Assembly: GCF_002553505.1 (NCBI RefSeq)
Contig: NZ_PDCP01000043.1
Span: forward strand, 1 to 50,630
Length of the DNA: 50,630 nucleotides
Source: Mycolicibacterium agri
Lineage (GTDB): Bacteria > Actinomycetota > Actinomycetes > Mycobacteriales > Mycobacteriaceae
Direction of reading: 5' to 3'
Both the position numbers and the translations under genes were made by a program. Numbering within the stretch: the first letter of the stretch is position 1; each line of letters starts with the position of its first letter. Of this stretch, positions 36,546-45,104 are shown in pieces. The notes under the pieces were generated by a model, which saw only the letters and a program-made list of their open reading frames with translations, made no database searches and was not told the origin of the DNA.

Positions 36546-39500
36546 CGCCCCGCCAGCGGCGCCGGGCCGCTCACCCCTGCCAACGGCGGCAGCGTGCCCA
36601 GCAGCGTGGGCGTCACTGTCGTCGCATCCGCGGTGGGCCGGGCAAGGCCGTACGTGCGGACCTCCGCGCCGCGTCCAGCCCCGCCGCTGACCAACAGGTC
36701 CGCGCCGCTGGTGGTGCTCGTGGTCGCCACCGTCACACCGCCGGTGAACGGTTCGAACGACGCGATCTGGCGATAGGAGATGTCGCCGTCGTGGTGGTTC
36801 GGGCTTTCGGTGTAGACGGCTGGAAAACCGTCCAGCCGTGACCCGTTCGACCACACCCGCACGGTGCCGCGGTCACCGAGCTGTCCGGTGACGATGCTCT
36901 TGGCGCCACCCTCCGCGCCTGCCACCCAGCCGGTCGTCAGCGACACCCCACCGGTATAGCCCTCGTCGTAGGCCAGGAAGCTCGATGTCATCCTCGGCTC
37001 GTTGGGCTTTCCGTGATGCTCGCCCGCGGTGCCGCTGGCCCGTGCGCGGGCCGTCGGGGTGTACAGGTCGTAGCGAAACGTCCTGATCCGCGGCGCAGCG
37101 CCCGGCCCTGGCGCGGTGACGATGCTCTCCCGACCGGAGCCGAGCTCGACCATCCCCGTCGCCACCGTCACACCGGATTTCGACTCGCCGTACGGGGTGA
37201 AGGCGTTGAACACGTCTGGGGCCGTGCCCGTTTCGGCGGGCAACGTCGACGAGAACACCTTCACCTGCGATTCGATGCCCGGCCCGGAGCCGACGATGAT
37301 GTTGTCGGCCAACGCATTGCCGTCGATGTCGGCGGCGGCGACGCTCACACCTCCGGTGAATCCGGCGTCGAACGGCGCGAATCGGGTCAGCTCGGAGGTG
37401 AACCGGCCCTCGGCGGTGTCGTTGCCGTCGTAGGCGACCACCTCGGCGTCGACACCGGCACCGGTGCCGACGATCAGGTCGAGGATCATGTCGCCGTTGA
37501 CATCTCCCATCGCCACGCTCGGTGTGCCCTCGTAGGACGGGAACGGCGTGACGAAGCCGACGGACTTGTCCCCGTCGCCGTCGCGCACGGCCACGGTCGC
37601 CGGCTTGCCCTTCCCGCCCGGCGTCGCGACCGCGTACGTGGACACCTCGGTGATGACGTTGATGGTCATCATCAGGCCGTTGTCTTCGTGGTTGAGCCGG
37701 TGGCAGTGCACCACGTAGGTGCCGATGTACTCGACGAAGTCGGAGCGCAGCGTCAACGACGAGGTCGCCGTCGGGTTGTCCTCGGAGTCGATCTCCGGCG
37801 GTGGAACGTTCGCGTTGTCGATGCCGAACGGCTGCACTCCGGTCGTGGTGCCGAGCAGCGGGCTGACCACCTGCTGCACCTGAAAGTCGTTGACGTGGAT
37901 GTGGATCGGGTGGCTGTCGTTGTTGTAGTTGGTGAACTTCCACTCCTCGACGGAGTTCAGCCGCGGCTGGATCAACGGGATGTTCGGGAAGATGTTGTCC
38001 TGGAACTGGTAGGTGAATGCCTTCGGGTCGTTCTTGTTGGCCAGCGTGTCGTTGAACCCGCCGCCGATGTCGAATTCGCGTGTGACATCGGGCTTCATCA
38101 CCGAGGTGTCGACAAACGAGGTGTAGGCCTCGAGGTTCTGACCGGGCTCGAACGCGGTGGTCCGGCCCTCCCCCGCATCGGCCGTCACCTTCAACAGAGT
38201 CTGCGTCGGAAAGGTGAAGAACCCGTCGCGCGCGGCGATGTACTTCGGGTCGATGGTGACGCGACCGAGAACCGCGGGCGAGTCGTCGGTGCCGTTGTTC
38301 GTGTAGAGCACGGCGGGTTCGTCGATGCCCTTCACGCCCTCGCCCGGTGGCATGTCCACCACGAGGTCGCCGGTCTTCGGCATGGTGACCGCGATGGCGT
38401 AGCGCGAGCCGGGCGGGATCTCGAGGTAAGTTCCGTCGCCGTCGACCGGCCGCTGCACCTGCGTGTAGGGGTTTCCGTCCTGGCCGACGATGGCGAACTT
38501 GGGGTGGTCACCCGTCGCGGTCTCGGTGAATCGCAGTGGCACGAAAGCGATATCGCTCATGTTGGCGAACACCCAGATCTCGGTTTGACCGGGTTTGAGC
38601 TTCAGCTCGGGCTGGAACTGCCCGTTGATGGTGAACTGCACATCGCGCTCGTTCTCCGGCAGCGACGGGTTGGCGGGCACCGTCTTGGTCGGGCTGGTGA
38701 ACGTCTGCAGGTTCTGCGGGATGAACTGGTTCTGGCCGCGGTGGTTGTGTACTGACAGCGGGCCCGCATACCAGTTCGTGATGAACTCGGCGCTCTCGCT
38801 GGCGTCCTTGAAGTTCACCGGTGCCAGGCTCGGCCGGTATGTGCCGTCGGCCAGTTGATCGCCCTTCGGCGGTGTGAACGTGTTGACCCACTGCTCCCAG
38901 TACGGGTTGTTGAGTTGATGCCAACCGTTGCGGCGGTCGAAGACGAAGTTGTACTGCACGGCCATGGTGCGAATCGGGATGTCGTTCTTCGTCACCAGCG
39001 GCAGATTGCCGTCGGGACGACCGATTTCCAACATTCCGGCCAAACCGAAATAGGTCTGTTGTGCGGTGACGGTGTGGCGGTGACTGTGATACCAGTACAT
39101 CCCGTTCGGCATGTTCTTCGGCACCGCGTACTCATACCGATTACCCATCCCCGGCGGGATCGACAACAGCACGTTGTCGGCGTTGCCCGACGGGCTGACG
39201 TGCAGGCCGTGGGTGTGAAGATTCAGCGGCGCCGACCGCAGCACAGGCGGATACAGCGGGATGTCGTCGCCCGCCGGAACATAGGCCGGATCGTTGAAAT
39301 CGTCGATCGTCAGGCCTTGCAGGTCGTTGTCGAAGTGGATGATCAGCCGCTCGCCCGGGTCCACACGCAAGGTCGGTGCGGGATAGGTGTTGTCCCCCTT
39401 GGTCGAACCGTCCGAACTTGTGCCCTTGATGAGCTCGTAGCCGAAAACCAGGAAGTTCGTCACGGGTTGCCGCACCGTGTCGAGCGTGATCGTGCCCTGA

Positions 39501-39703
39501 TGCGCGGACAGCCGCACCTCGAGCACGCCGTCCTCGCTCGACAGCTTGACCGGCTCCCGGTACGGCGCAGGGTTGCCGTCCGGTCCTGCGTTGACACCGG
39601 CCTGCGGCTGCGGCGTGCTGCCCAGGCGGGCGCACGACGTCATCGCCGTCATCGACACGATCAACAGCACAGCGACGACTACCGAGAATCTGCCGCGGCC
39701 CAT
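36542..39703 (-). CDS. Multicopper oxidase lipoprotein with C-terminal FG-GAP-like beta-propeller
   Basis: A 1053-residue exported protein. The signal peptide ends at a lipobox-like MTSC with Cys24. Residues about 50-690 are a multicopper oxidase with all four copper motifs: LNLHTHGLH (about 166), YWYHSHRH (about 207), HPIHIHVNDF (about 599) and VVHCHRLNHEDNGLM (about 671), the last giving the type 1 copper Cys, His and Met. Residues about 700-1053 are FG-GAP/VCBS-like blades (GDVNGDMILDLIVGTGAG, AADIDGNALADNIIVGSGPG) with Asp-rich calcium loops. The blades may bind cell wall or protein partners. ATG 39703 was chosen for the signal peptide. Substrate could be metal ions or phenolics. Confidence 0.9.
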   Translation of the reverse strand: MGRGRFSVVVAVLLIVSMTAMTSCARLGSTPQPQAGVNAGPDGNPAPYREPVKLSSEDGVLEVRLSAHQGTITLDTVRQPVTNFLVFGYELIKGTSSDGSTKGDNTYPAPTLRVDPGERLIIHFDNDLQGLTIDDFNDPAYVPAGDDIPLYPPVLRSAPLNLHTHGLHVSPSGNADNVLLSIPPGMGNRYEYAVPKNMPNGMYWYHSHRHTVTAQQTYFGLAGMLEIGRPDGNLPLVTKNDIPIRTMAVQYNFVFDRRNGWHQLNNPYWEQWVNTFTPPKGDQLADGTYRPSLAPVNFKDASESAEFITNWYAGPLSVHNHRGQNQFIPQNLQTFTSPTKTVPANPSLPENERDVQFTINGQFQPELKLKPGQTEIWVFANMSDIAFVPLRFTETATGDHPKFAIVGQDGNPYTQVQRPVDGDGTYLEIPPGSRYAIAVTMPKTGDLVVDMPPGEGVKGIDEPAVLYTNNGTDDSPAVLGRVTIDPKYIAARDGFFTFPTQTLLKVTADAGEGRTTAFEPGQNLEAYTSFVDTSVMKPDVTREFDIGGGFNDTLANKNDPKAFTYQFQDNIFPNIPLIQPRLNSVEEWKFTNYNNDSHPIHIHVNDFQVQQVVSPLLGTTTGVQPFGIDNANVPPPEIDSEDNPTATSSLTLRSDFVEYIGTYVVHCHRLNHEDNGLMMTINVITEVSTYAVATPGGKGKPATVAVRDGDGDKSVGFVTPFPSYEGTPSVAMGDVNGDMILDLIVGTGAGVDAEVVAYDGNDTAEGRFTSELTRFAPFDAGFTGGVSVAAADIDGNALADNIIVGSGPGIESQVKVFSSTLPAETGTAPDVFNAFTPYGESKSGVTVATGMVELGSGRESIVTAPGPGAAPRIRTFRYDLYTPTARARASGTAGEHHGKPNEPRMTSSFLAYDEGYTGGVSLTTGWVAGAEGGAKSIVTGQLGDRGTVRVWSNGSRLDGFPAVYTESPNHHDGDISYRQIASFEPFTGGVTVATTSTTSGADLLVSGGAGRGAEVRTYGLARPTADATTVTPTLLGTLPPLAGVSGPAPLAGR

Positions 39704-39801
39704 TGCATACCCGGATTCTGGTACGAGAAGCCGAACAGCAAACGCCGCACCGCCAGACACGCGAGTATGTCAGCTACGACAAAGTTCGGTGGCAAATTTG
39801 C

Positions 39802-39807
39802 TAGGTT
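39802..39807 (+). promoter_or_regulatory. Candidate -10 of the GAP-family gene
   Basis: TAGGTT fits TANNNT and would start transcription about 21 bases before the ATG at 39835, which is preceded by GGAAGGCGGG. It lies in the 131-base gap divergent from the multicopper oxidase gene. Confidence 0.4.
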
Positions 39808-39834
39808 TCAGGGGCGGCGGACGGAAGGCGGGCG

Positions 39835-40512
39835 ATGACGGACGAATGGGTGTCGGTGCTCACTGAACTCGTTCCGCTGGCGCTGGTCATCGCGTTGTCG
39901 CCGCTGTCGATCATCCCCGCCGTGCTGGTGTTGCACACCCCGCGCCCCAGGCCGACAGGCGTGGCCTTCCTGGCCGGCTGGCTGATCGGCTTGACCGCAC
40001 TGACCGCGATCTTCCTGCAGGTGTCGAGCCTGGCCGGCGGCCTGCGCGACAAGCCACCGGGCTGGGCGTCGTACGTGCGCATCGTCGCAGGCGTCGCGCT
40101 GATCGCGTGGGGACTCTATCGCTGGTTGACCCGTAAACGGTCCAGCCATGCGCCGAAGTGGATGAGCAGCATGAGCAAGCTGACCTCGACCCGCGCGGTG
40201 GCCACCGCCGCGGCGCTGACGGTGCTCAACCCGAAGGTGCTGTTCATCTGTGCCGCAGCGGGTTTGGCGATCGGCACCGCGGGGCTGCGGGCTCCTGGCG
40301 CGTGGAGCGCGGTGGTGTGGTTCGTCGTCGTCGCCGGCTCGACGGTGGCGATTCCCACGCTGGCCTACGCCGTGGCGGGGGAACGGCTGCACGAACCCCT
40401 GACCAGACTCAAGGACTGGATGGAGCTACAGCACGCCGCGCTCGTCGCAGGCATTCTCATCGTCATCGGTATTTTGGTGGCCTACAAGGGAATTCACGGA
40501 CTACTCGGGTAG
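39835..40512 (+). CDS. GAP-family (LysE-superfamily) membrane protein
   Basis: A 225-residue protein with six membrane helices in the LysE-superfamily pattern: the N-terminal LVIALSPLSIIPAVLVLHTPRPRPTGVAFLAGWLIGL is the hallmark of the GAP (GPL-addressing protein/Sap) family of mycobacteria, and the second half starts after TAAALTVLNPKVLFICAAAGLAIG. Family members take part in transport of glycopeptidolipids or similar surface lipids; the cargo here is unknown. It converges on the TetR gene with a 12-base overlap. Confidence 0.85.
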   Translation: MTDEWVSVLTELVPLALVIALSPLSIIPAVLVLHTPRPRPTGVAFLAGWLIGLTALTAIFLQVSSLAGGLRDKPPGWASYVRIVAGVALIAWGLYRWLTRKRSSHAPKWMSSMSKLTSTRAVATAAALTVLNPKVLFICAAAGLAIGTAGLRAPGAWSAVVWFVVVAGSTVAIPTLAYAVAGERLHEPLTRLKDWMELQHAALVAGILIVIGILVAYKGIHGLLG

Positions 40513-41127
40513 CCCCAGCTCGTCGGCCTGCGCTGTCAGATAACGCGTGATCGTGGGAGCGATGAGCCGGACGACATTCTCGACAGGCAGGGTCGCCAGC
40601 GGCGGCACCTTCATGACGTAGCGCAGGATGGCTGTCCCGACCAGATTCGTCGCGGCCAGCATCGCCCGCAGCGGGGCGTCCTCGCCGCCGCCCAGAGCGG
40701 TCGTCAACGCGGTCAGTACGTAGTTCTGGATGAAGCCGCGAAATGCCTCGTGCGCATCGGGGTTTGACGTGGCCGACTGCAGCATCGCCACCATGGTGTT
40801 GCCGGTGTCCGGGTTCTCCCAGATCCCGAGGTAAGTGCGCGCCATCCGGGTACCGATGTCGCCGTCGCCCTCGAGCAGGGCGGCGACCAGCACGTCGGTG
40901 TCGATGATCAGGCGCAGCGACTCCCGGAACAGCTCTGCCTTCGACCCGAAGAGATACAGCACCATCGACGGGTCCACGTGGGCGTCGTCGGCGATCGCCC
41001 GCAGGGTCGTCTTCTCGAAGCCCTCCATCGCGAACCGCTTCTTTGCGGCGCGCAGAACGGCGTCCCGCGAAACCGGCTCGCCCTGGCGCCTGCCACGGCG
41101 CCGGGTTGTTTTCGCTGGTCGGGCCAT
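40501..41127 (-). CDS. TetR-family transcriptional regulator
   Basis: A 208-residue TetR protein. The N-terminal helix-turn-helix domain (residues about 20-65) reads RDAVLRAAKKRFAMEGFEKTTLRAIADDAHVDPSMVLYLFGSKAELF, with an Arg-rich leader. The C-terminal ligand domain belongs to the TetR_C_17-like group (LVGTAILRYVMKVPPLATL). It most likely represses the divergent membrane-protein gene and itself through the palindrome at 41142-41161. Ligand unknown. Confidence 0.93.
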   Translation of the reverse strand: MARPAKTTRRRGRRQGEPVSRDAVLRAAKKRFAMEGFEKTTLRAIADDAHVDPSMVLYLFGSKAELFRESLRLIIDTDVLVAALLEGDGDIGTRMARTYLGIWENPDTGNTMVAMLQSATSNPDAHEAFRGFIQNYVLTALTTALGGGEDAPLRAMLAATNLVGTAILRYVMKVPPLATLPVENVVRLIAPTITRYLTAQADELGLPE

Positions 41128-41141
41128 GCATCGACACTAGC

Positions 41142-41161
41142 ATTTCATTACATGTTGAAAT
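41142..41161. promoter_or_regulatory. Candidate TetR operator
   Basis: ATTTCA-N8-TGAAAT lies 15 bases from the tetR start in the divergent gap. Arm length, spacing and position suit a TetR dimer. A related GTTGAA/TTCAAC pair (near 41155 and 41197) gives weaker dyad symmetry. Confidence 0.55.
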
Positions 41162-41225
41162 CTGCCCTGCGCAGCGTTACGCTCACACGGTAGAAATTCA
41201 ACGTCGGATGAAAAGTGAGACAGCA

Positions 41226-42242
41226 ATGACAACGGAGTCGCTGCCCAGACACACCCGGCATGCAGCGCCGTCCCACGAACCTCCCGCCGCGGTACGCGCC
41301 ACCGGCGTCGTCCTGGTGCTCGCGGTGGTGGTCGCCATCGTCGCGATCGCCTTCGCCCTGCCCGCGGCCCACTCCAGACCCCACGACGTGCCGATCGGCG
41401 CGGCCGGTCCGCAAGCCGCCAGCGGCCAGCTTGCCGACCTGCTGGAACAGCACGCGCCGGGCGCCTTCGACATCACCTACTACCCCGGCGAGGAGGCGTT
41501 GCGGGACGCGATCCGCAATCGCGATGTCTACGGCGGCATTTCGTTCGGACCCGACGGGCGCACCCTGCTGATCGCCACCGGCGCCAGCCCCGCCGTGGCC
41601 CAACTGCTCAGCCAGGTCGGCAACGGCATCGCCCAGCACGCGGGCGTGCCGCTGCGCACCGAGGATCTCGCTCCGCCGACCGCCGAGGACCCACGCGGTG
41701 CGGGACTGGCCGCCGCGACGTTGCCGATCACACTGGCTGGCCTGCTGCCCGCTGTCGCCCTCGTGCTCGTGTTGAAGCGTGAGGTGTGGACCCGCTTCGC
41801 CGCCGCGGTGGTGTTCGCTGGGCTGGCCGGCGGAACGATCGCGGCGCTGCTGCGTTACGTGCTCGGCTCGATCGAGGGAAACTTCTGGGGCGTTGCTGGC
41901 GGGCTCACGCTCGGGCTGCTGGCCGCGGGACTGTTCCTGCTCGGCCTCGGCTCCCTGTTCGGCCGCGCAGGTCTGGCCGTCGGCGCCGTGCTCGCGCTGT
42001 TGCTGGGCAACCCGCTGTCCGGCTTGGCGAGTGCGCCCGAGCTTCTCCCCAGCGGATGGGGCGCGTTGGGGCAATGGTTGCCGCAGGGCGCCACCGCCAC
42101 GCTGCTGCGCTCGACAGCGTTCTTCGACGGCGCGGGCGCCACCATGGCGATCGCCGTACTTGCGTGCTGGGCGCTGGCGGGCACTGTGCTGATCGTCATT
42201 GCCGCGACGCGAAACGGCAAGGAGTTGCGCGCCGCGCGCTGA
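41226..42242 (+). CDS. YhgE/ABC-2-permease-like membrane protein
   Basis: A 338-residue protein with one N-terminal membrane helix (about residues 22-45), an external domain of about 120 residues (ITYYPGEEALRDAIRNRDVYGGISF, with ATGASPAVAQLL), and five or six C-terminal helices (about 170-330) containing the LLLGNPLSGLASAPELLPSGWGALGQWLP stretch typical of YhgE/Pip and DUF3533 proteins. This topology is that of ABC-2-type export permeases without a linked ATPase. Divergence from a TetR gene suggests an efflux or stress function. ATG 41226 is used; ATG 41208 would add six residues. Confidence 0.78.
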   Translation: MTTESLPRHTRHAAPSHEPPAAVRATGVVLVLAVVVAIVAIAFALPAAHSRPHDVPIGAAGPQAASGQLADLLEQHAPGAFDITYYPGEEALRDAIRNRDVYGGISFGPDGRTLLIATGASPAVAQLLSQVGNGIAQHAGVPLRTEDLAPPTAEDPRGAGLAAATLPITLAGLLPAVALVLVLKREVWTRFAAAVVFAGLAGGTIAALLRYVLGSIEGNFWGVAGGLTLGLLAAGLFLLGLGSLFGRAGLAVGAVLALLLGNPLSGLASAPELLPSGWGALGQWLPQGATATLLRSTAFFDGAGATMAIAVLACWALAGTVLIVIAATRNGKELRAAR

Positions 42243-42258
42243 CCTACACTCGATCGGC

Positions 42259-43425
42259 GTGGGACTCGACGACCGTGATGGGCTGCGCATGCTGCGCGAC
42301 GCGGTCGACCCGTCCCGCGACGGCCTCGACGTGATCCGCCGGTTCTACGCCCAGTGGTTCGCGATCGACATCGCGGTGCGGGACTTCTTCCCACCCGACC
42401 TGACCGAGCAGTTCAAGGTGTTCAGCCACGCCCTGACGTGGCTGTTCGGCCAGTTGATCGACCGACGCGCCGAAGAGCCCATCGCCTTTCTCGCCCAACT
42501 CGGCCGCGACCACCGCAAATACGGCGTCGATCGCAGCCACTACGCCAGCATGCACGAGGCTCTCTACGTCACACTGCGCAAGCACTTGAGCGAGAACTGG
42601 GACGACAAGCTCGACGACACCGCGCGCGCGGCGCTGCAGCTGTTCATCGGGGTGATGAGCGGCGCGGCCGACGCCGAACCCGGACCGCCGTTCTGCGACG
42701 GCACCGTCATCGAGGCCAACCGGGTGTCGCGCGACGTCTCGGTGATCCGGCTGCAGCTGGACCAGCCGCTGGCCTACTACCCCGGCCAGTACGTCACCGT
42801 GCAGGTGCCGCAGTGGCCGAGGCGGTGGCGCTACCTCAGCCCTGCCATCCCGCCGGACCCCCACGGGGGCATCGAATTTCACGTCCGCTCCGTGATCGGG
42901 GGGATGGTCAGCCCGTCCATCGTCACCGAAGCGCAGCCCGGCGACCGCTGGCGGGTGTCGAATCCGCACGGCGGTTTGCAGATCGACCGCGAAGCCGGCG
43001 ACGTGCTGATGGTGGCCGGCAGCACCGGGCTGGCACCGCTGCGGGCGCTCATCATGGACCTCGCACGGTGGGCCGAAAACCCGCGGGTGCACCTGTTCTT
43101 CGGCGCCCGCTACCCCTGCGAGCTCTACGACCTGCGCACGCTGTGGCAGATCGCCGCGCACAATCCGTGGTTGTCGGTGTCGCCGGTTTCGGAGTTCAAC
43201 TCCGATCCGCCGTGGGCCGCCGACTATCCCGACGTGCAGCCGCCGCGCGGGCTGCATGTGCGCCAGACCGGCAGGCTGCCCGAGGTCGTGACGAAGTACG
43301 GCAACTGGAGCGACCGGCAGATCCTGATCTGCGGCGGCCCGAAGATGGTGGCCGCCACGAAGGAGGCGCTGATCGCCAAAGGCGCGCCGCCCGAACGCAT
43401 CCAGCATGATCCGCTGGCCGACTGA
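42259..43425 (+). CDS. Flavohemoglobin, type II (Rv0385-like)
   Basis: A 388-residue globin-reductase fusion. Residues 1-135 are the globin with the proximal His in GRDHRKYGV and the CD1 Phe region VRDFFPP. Residues about 145-240 are the FAD domain (YYPGQYVTVQVPQWPRRWRYLSPA) and 250-388 the NAD domain (VAGSTGLAPLRALIMDL, ILICGGPKMV). The flavin motif reads RYLSPA where canonical Hmp proteins have RxYS, and neighbouring residues also differ; this is the type II group, which from memory includes M. tuberculosis Rv0385 and has been linked to lactate oxidation rather than NO dioxygenation. GTG 42259 was chosen because it begins the globin. Confidence 0.88.
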   Translation: MGLDDRDGLRMLRDAVDPSRDGLDVIRRFYAQWFAIDIAVRDFFPPDLTEQFKVFSHALTWLFGQLIDRRAEEPIAFLAQLGRDHRKYGVDRSHYASMHEALYVTLRKHLSENWDDKLDDTARAALQLFIGVMSGAADAEPGPPFCDGTVIEANRVSRDVSVIRLQLDQPLAYYPGQYVTVQVPQWPRRWRYLSPAIPPDPHGGIEFHVRSVIGGMVSPSIVTEAQPGDRWRVSNPHGGLQIDREAGDVLMVAGSTGLAPLRALIMDLARWAENPRVHLFFGARYPCELYDLRTLWQIAAHNPWLSVSPVSEFNSDPPWAADYPDVQPPRGLHVRQTGRLPEVVTKYGNWSDRQILICGGPKMVAATKEALIAKGAPPERIQHDPLAD

Positions 43426-43489
43426 AACTCCCGCGCATTCGGCCATCCGGCCATAGACTCCTCAAGATCAATCCCGATCTGGAGACGAC

Positions 43490-44557
43490 ATGGCCAAGAT
43501 GCGCGCGGCGCGAATGTACGGCTACAAGCAACCGCTGAAGCTGGAAGAGATCCCTGTTCCGGACATCGCACCGAGCGAGGTTCTGGTCAAGGTCGGCGCA
43601 GCGGGCATGTGCCGCACCGACTTTCAGCTCATCGACGGCTACTTCCATGCCAACCTACCGATGGAGTTCCCCGCCGTTCCAGGCCACGAGATCGCGGGCA
43701 CGATCACCCGTGTCGGCGCAGACGTGCCCGCCGACGCCGGTCTCGGCGAGGGCGATCAGATCGTGGTGTTCGGCCCGCACGGCGACCGCTCCTGCCGTCA
43801 GTGTCACCGCGGCAACGAGCACATCTGCAAGCGGGGCCAGTGGATCGGGTTCGGTCCGCACGGCGGATACCAGGAATATGTGCCGATCGACTACCGGCAG
43901 GCCATCAAGACCAGCACGACGTTGTCGCCGGTGGCGCTGGCGCCGCTGACCGACGCCGGGCTGACGCCCTACCGAGGGCTGAAGAAGCTGCGCGCCGCGG
44001 GCGTGCTGCGGCCCGGCGCCACACTGGCCGTGATGGGGATCGGCGGCCTGGGCGCATACGCCGTGCAGTACGCCAAGCTGCTCGGCGCGGGCGCGACGGT
44101 GGTGGCGTTGGCGCGAAGCGACGAAAAGCTAGCGCTGGCAACGGAAAACGGTGCCGATCACGTCATCAACACCCGCGACAAGTCCGACGATCAGATTCGC
44201 GATGCGCTCGAACAGGCCACCGGCGCACGCGAGGTCGACGCGGTCATCGAGTGCGTCGGCGCCGAAGACAGCGTGCGCCTGGCATTCTCGTTGCTGGCCA
44301 CCGAAGGCGCGGTGGCGTCGGTGGGCCTGGTCGGCAACAGGATCGACATGCCGCTGTTCCCGTTCGTCGGGCGCGAGTTCAGCTACTTCGGCTCGTTCTG
44401 GGGCAATTACACCGACCTCACCGAGGTGGTCGCGCTCGCCGAGGCCGGCCAGATCAAGGACTCGCTGACCGAGGTGGCGTTCGAAGACGTCAACGACCAC
44501 ATCGACGCCCTGGGCCGCGGCGACTTCGTCGGGCGCGCGGTGATCGTCTACGACTGA
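43490..44557 (+). CDS. Zinc-dependent alcohol dehydrogenase
   Basis: A 355-residue medium-chain dehydrogenase. The catalytic zinc site has GMCRTDFQ (Cys near 38) and PGHEIAG (His-Glu near 64). The structural zinc lobe reads GDRSCRQCHRGNEHIC: three Cys are present but the first ligand position is Asp. The Rossmann motif is GIGGLGAYAVQYAKLLGA (about 183-200). The final strand GRAVIVYD is typical. The protein resembles actinobacterial NAD-linked propanol-preferring enzymes. The start follows GGAGACGAC. It overlaps the convergent SnoaL-like gene by 10 bases. Confidence 0.92.
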   Translation: MAKMRAARMYGYKQPLKLEEIPVPDIAPSEVLVKVGAAGMCRTDFQLIDGYFHANLPMEFPAVPGHEIAGTITRVGADVPADAGLGEGDQIVVFGPHGDRSCRQCHRGNEHICKRGQWIGFGPHGGYQEYVPIDYRQAIKTSTTLSPVALAPLTDAGLTPYRGLKKLRAAGVLRPGATLAVMGIGGLGAYAVQYAKLLGAGATVVALARSDEKLALATENGADHVINTRDKSDDQIRDALEQATGAREVDAVIECVGAEDSVRLAFSLLATEGAVASVGLVGNRIDMPLFPFVGREFSYFGSFWGNYTDLTEVVALAEAGQIKDSLTEVAFEDVNDHIDALGRGDFVGRAVIVYD

Positions 44558-45051
44558 GCCGGGGCCACCCGGCGCCAGAAGTCGTCGAACGCGATGCTGT
44601 CGAAGAAGGCCGTCGCCTTGACGATGCGGTCGTCCCGCAGCGTCAGGTACCAGGAGTAGGTGTTGCGGTAGGGCACGTTGTCGCGCGCCGTGCCCTCGGC
44701 GTCGAACAGCACGATGACCGTGTCGCCGTCGGCGTACATCTCGCGCACAGTGGGTTTCAGCGGGCCGGCCATTCGCGCGTTGAACGGCCGGATCACGTTC
44801 GCCATGAAGTCTTCCTTGCTGGTGTAAACCCGCGCTGCAGCCGAGTTTCCGGTGATCTCCCACGTCGCGTCGTCGGCCAGCGAGTCGTAGATGCTTCCTG
44901 TGCCGTCGCGCCACGCGTCGAAGCCGGCGCGCACGGTCGCAAGATTGCGGGTCTCGGTTGCGTCGGAGGGTTCGGCGCCCGCCTCCGCGGACAGGGCGAT
45001 CAGCCAGGCGATGGTGAGCGCGGGGGCCAGCAGCCAGCGAGACGGGATCAT
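44548..45051 (-). CDS. Secreted SnoaL/NTF2-like protein
   Basis: A 167-residue protein with a Sec signal peptide (positive start, hydrophobic core to about residue 22, AGA before the likely cut at about residue 26) and a SnoaL-like alpha+beta barrel: ATVRAGFDAWRDGTGSIYDSLADDATWEI, then VREMYADGDTVIVLFDAEGTARD and YSWYLTLRDDRIVKATAFFDSIAFDDFW. Such folds act as isomerases, hydrolases or binding proteins; no catalytic residue can be fixed. It is between the alcohol dehydrogenase and aldose epimerase genes but on the opposite strand. Confidence 0.85.
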   Translation of the reverse strand: MIPSRWLLAPALTIAWLIALSAEAGAEPSDATETRNLATVRAGFDAWRDGTGSIYDSLADDATWEITGNSAAARVYTSKEDFMANVIRPFNARMAGPLKPTVREMYADGDTVIVLFDAEGTARDNVPYRNTYSWYLTLRDDRIVKATAFFDSIAFDDFWRRVAPAQS

Positions 45052-45104
45052 TCGTTGATTGAACCGGAGCGACCGGCCCTTCGTCCATGGCAGGATCGAT
45101 GCCC

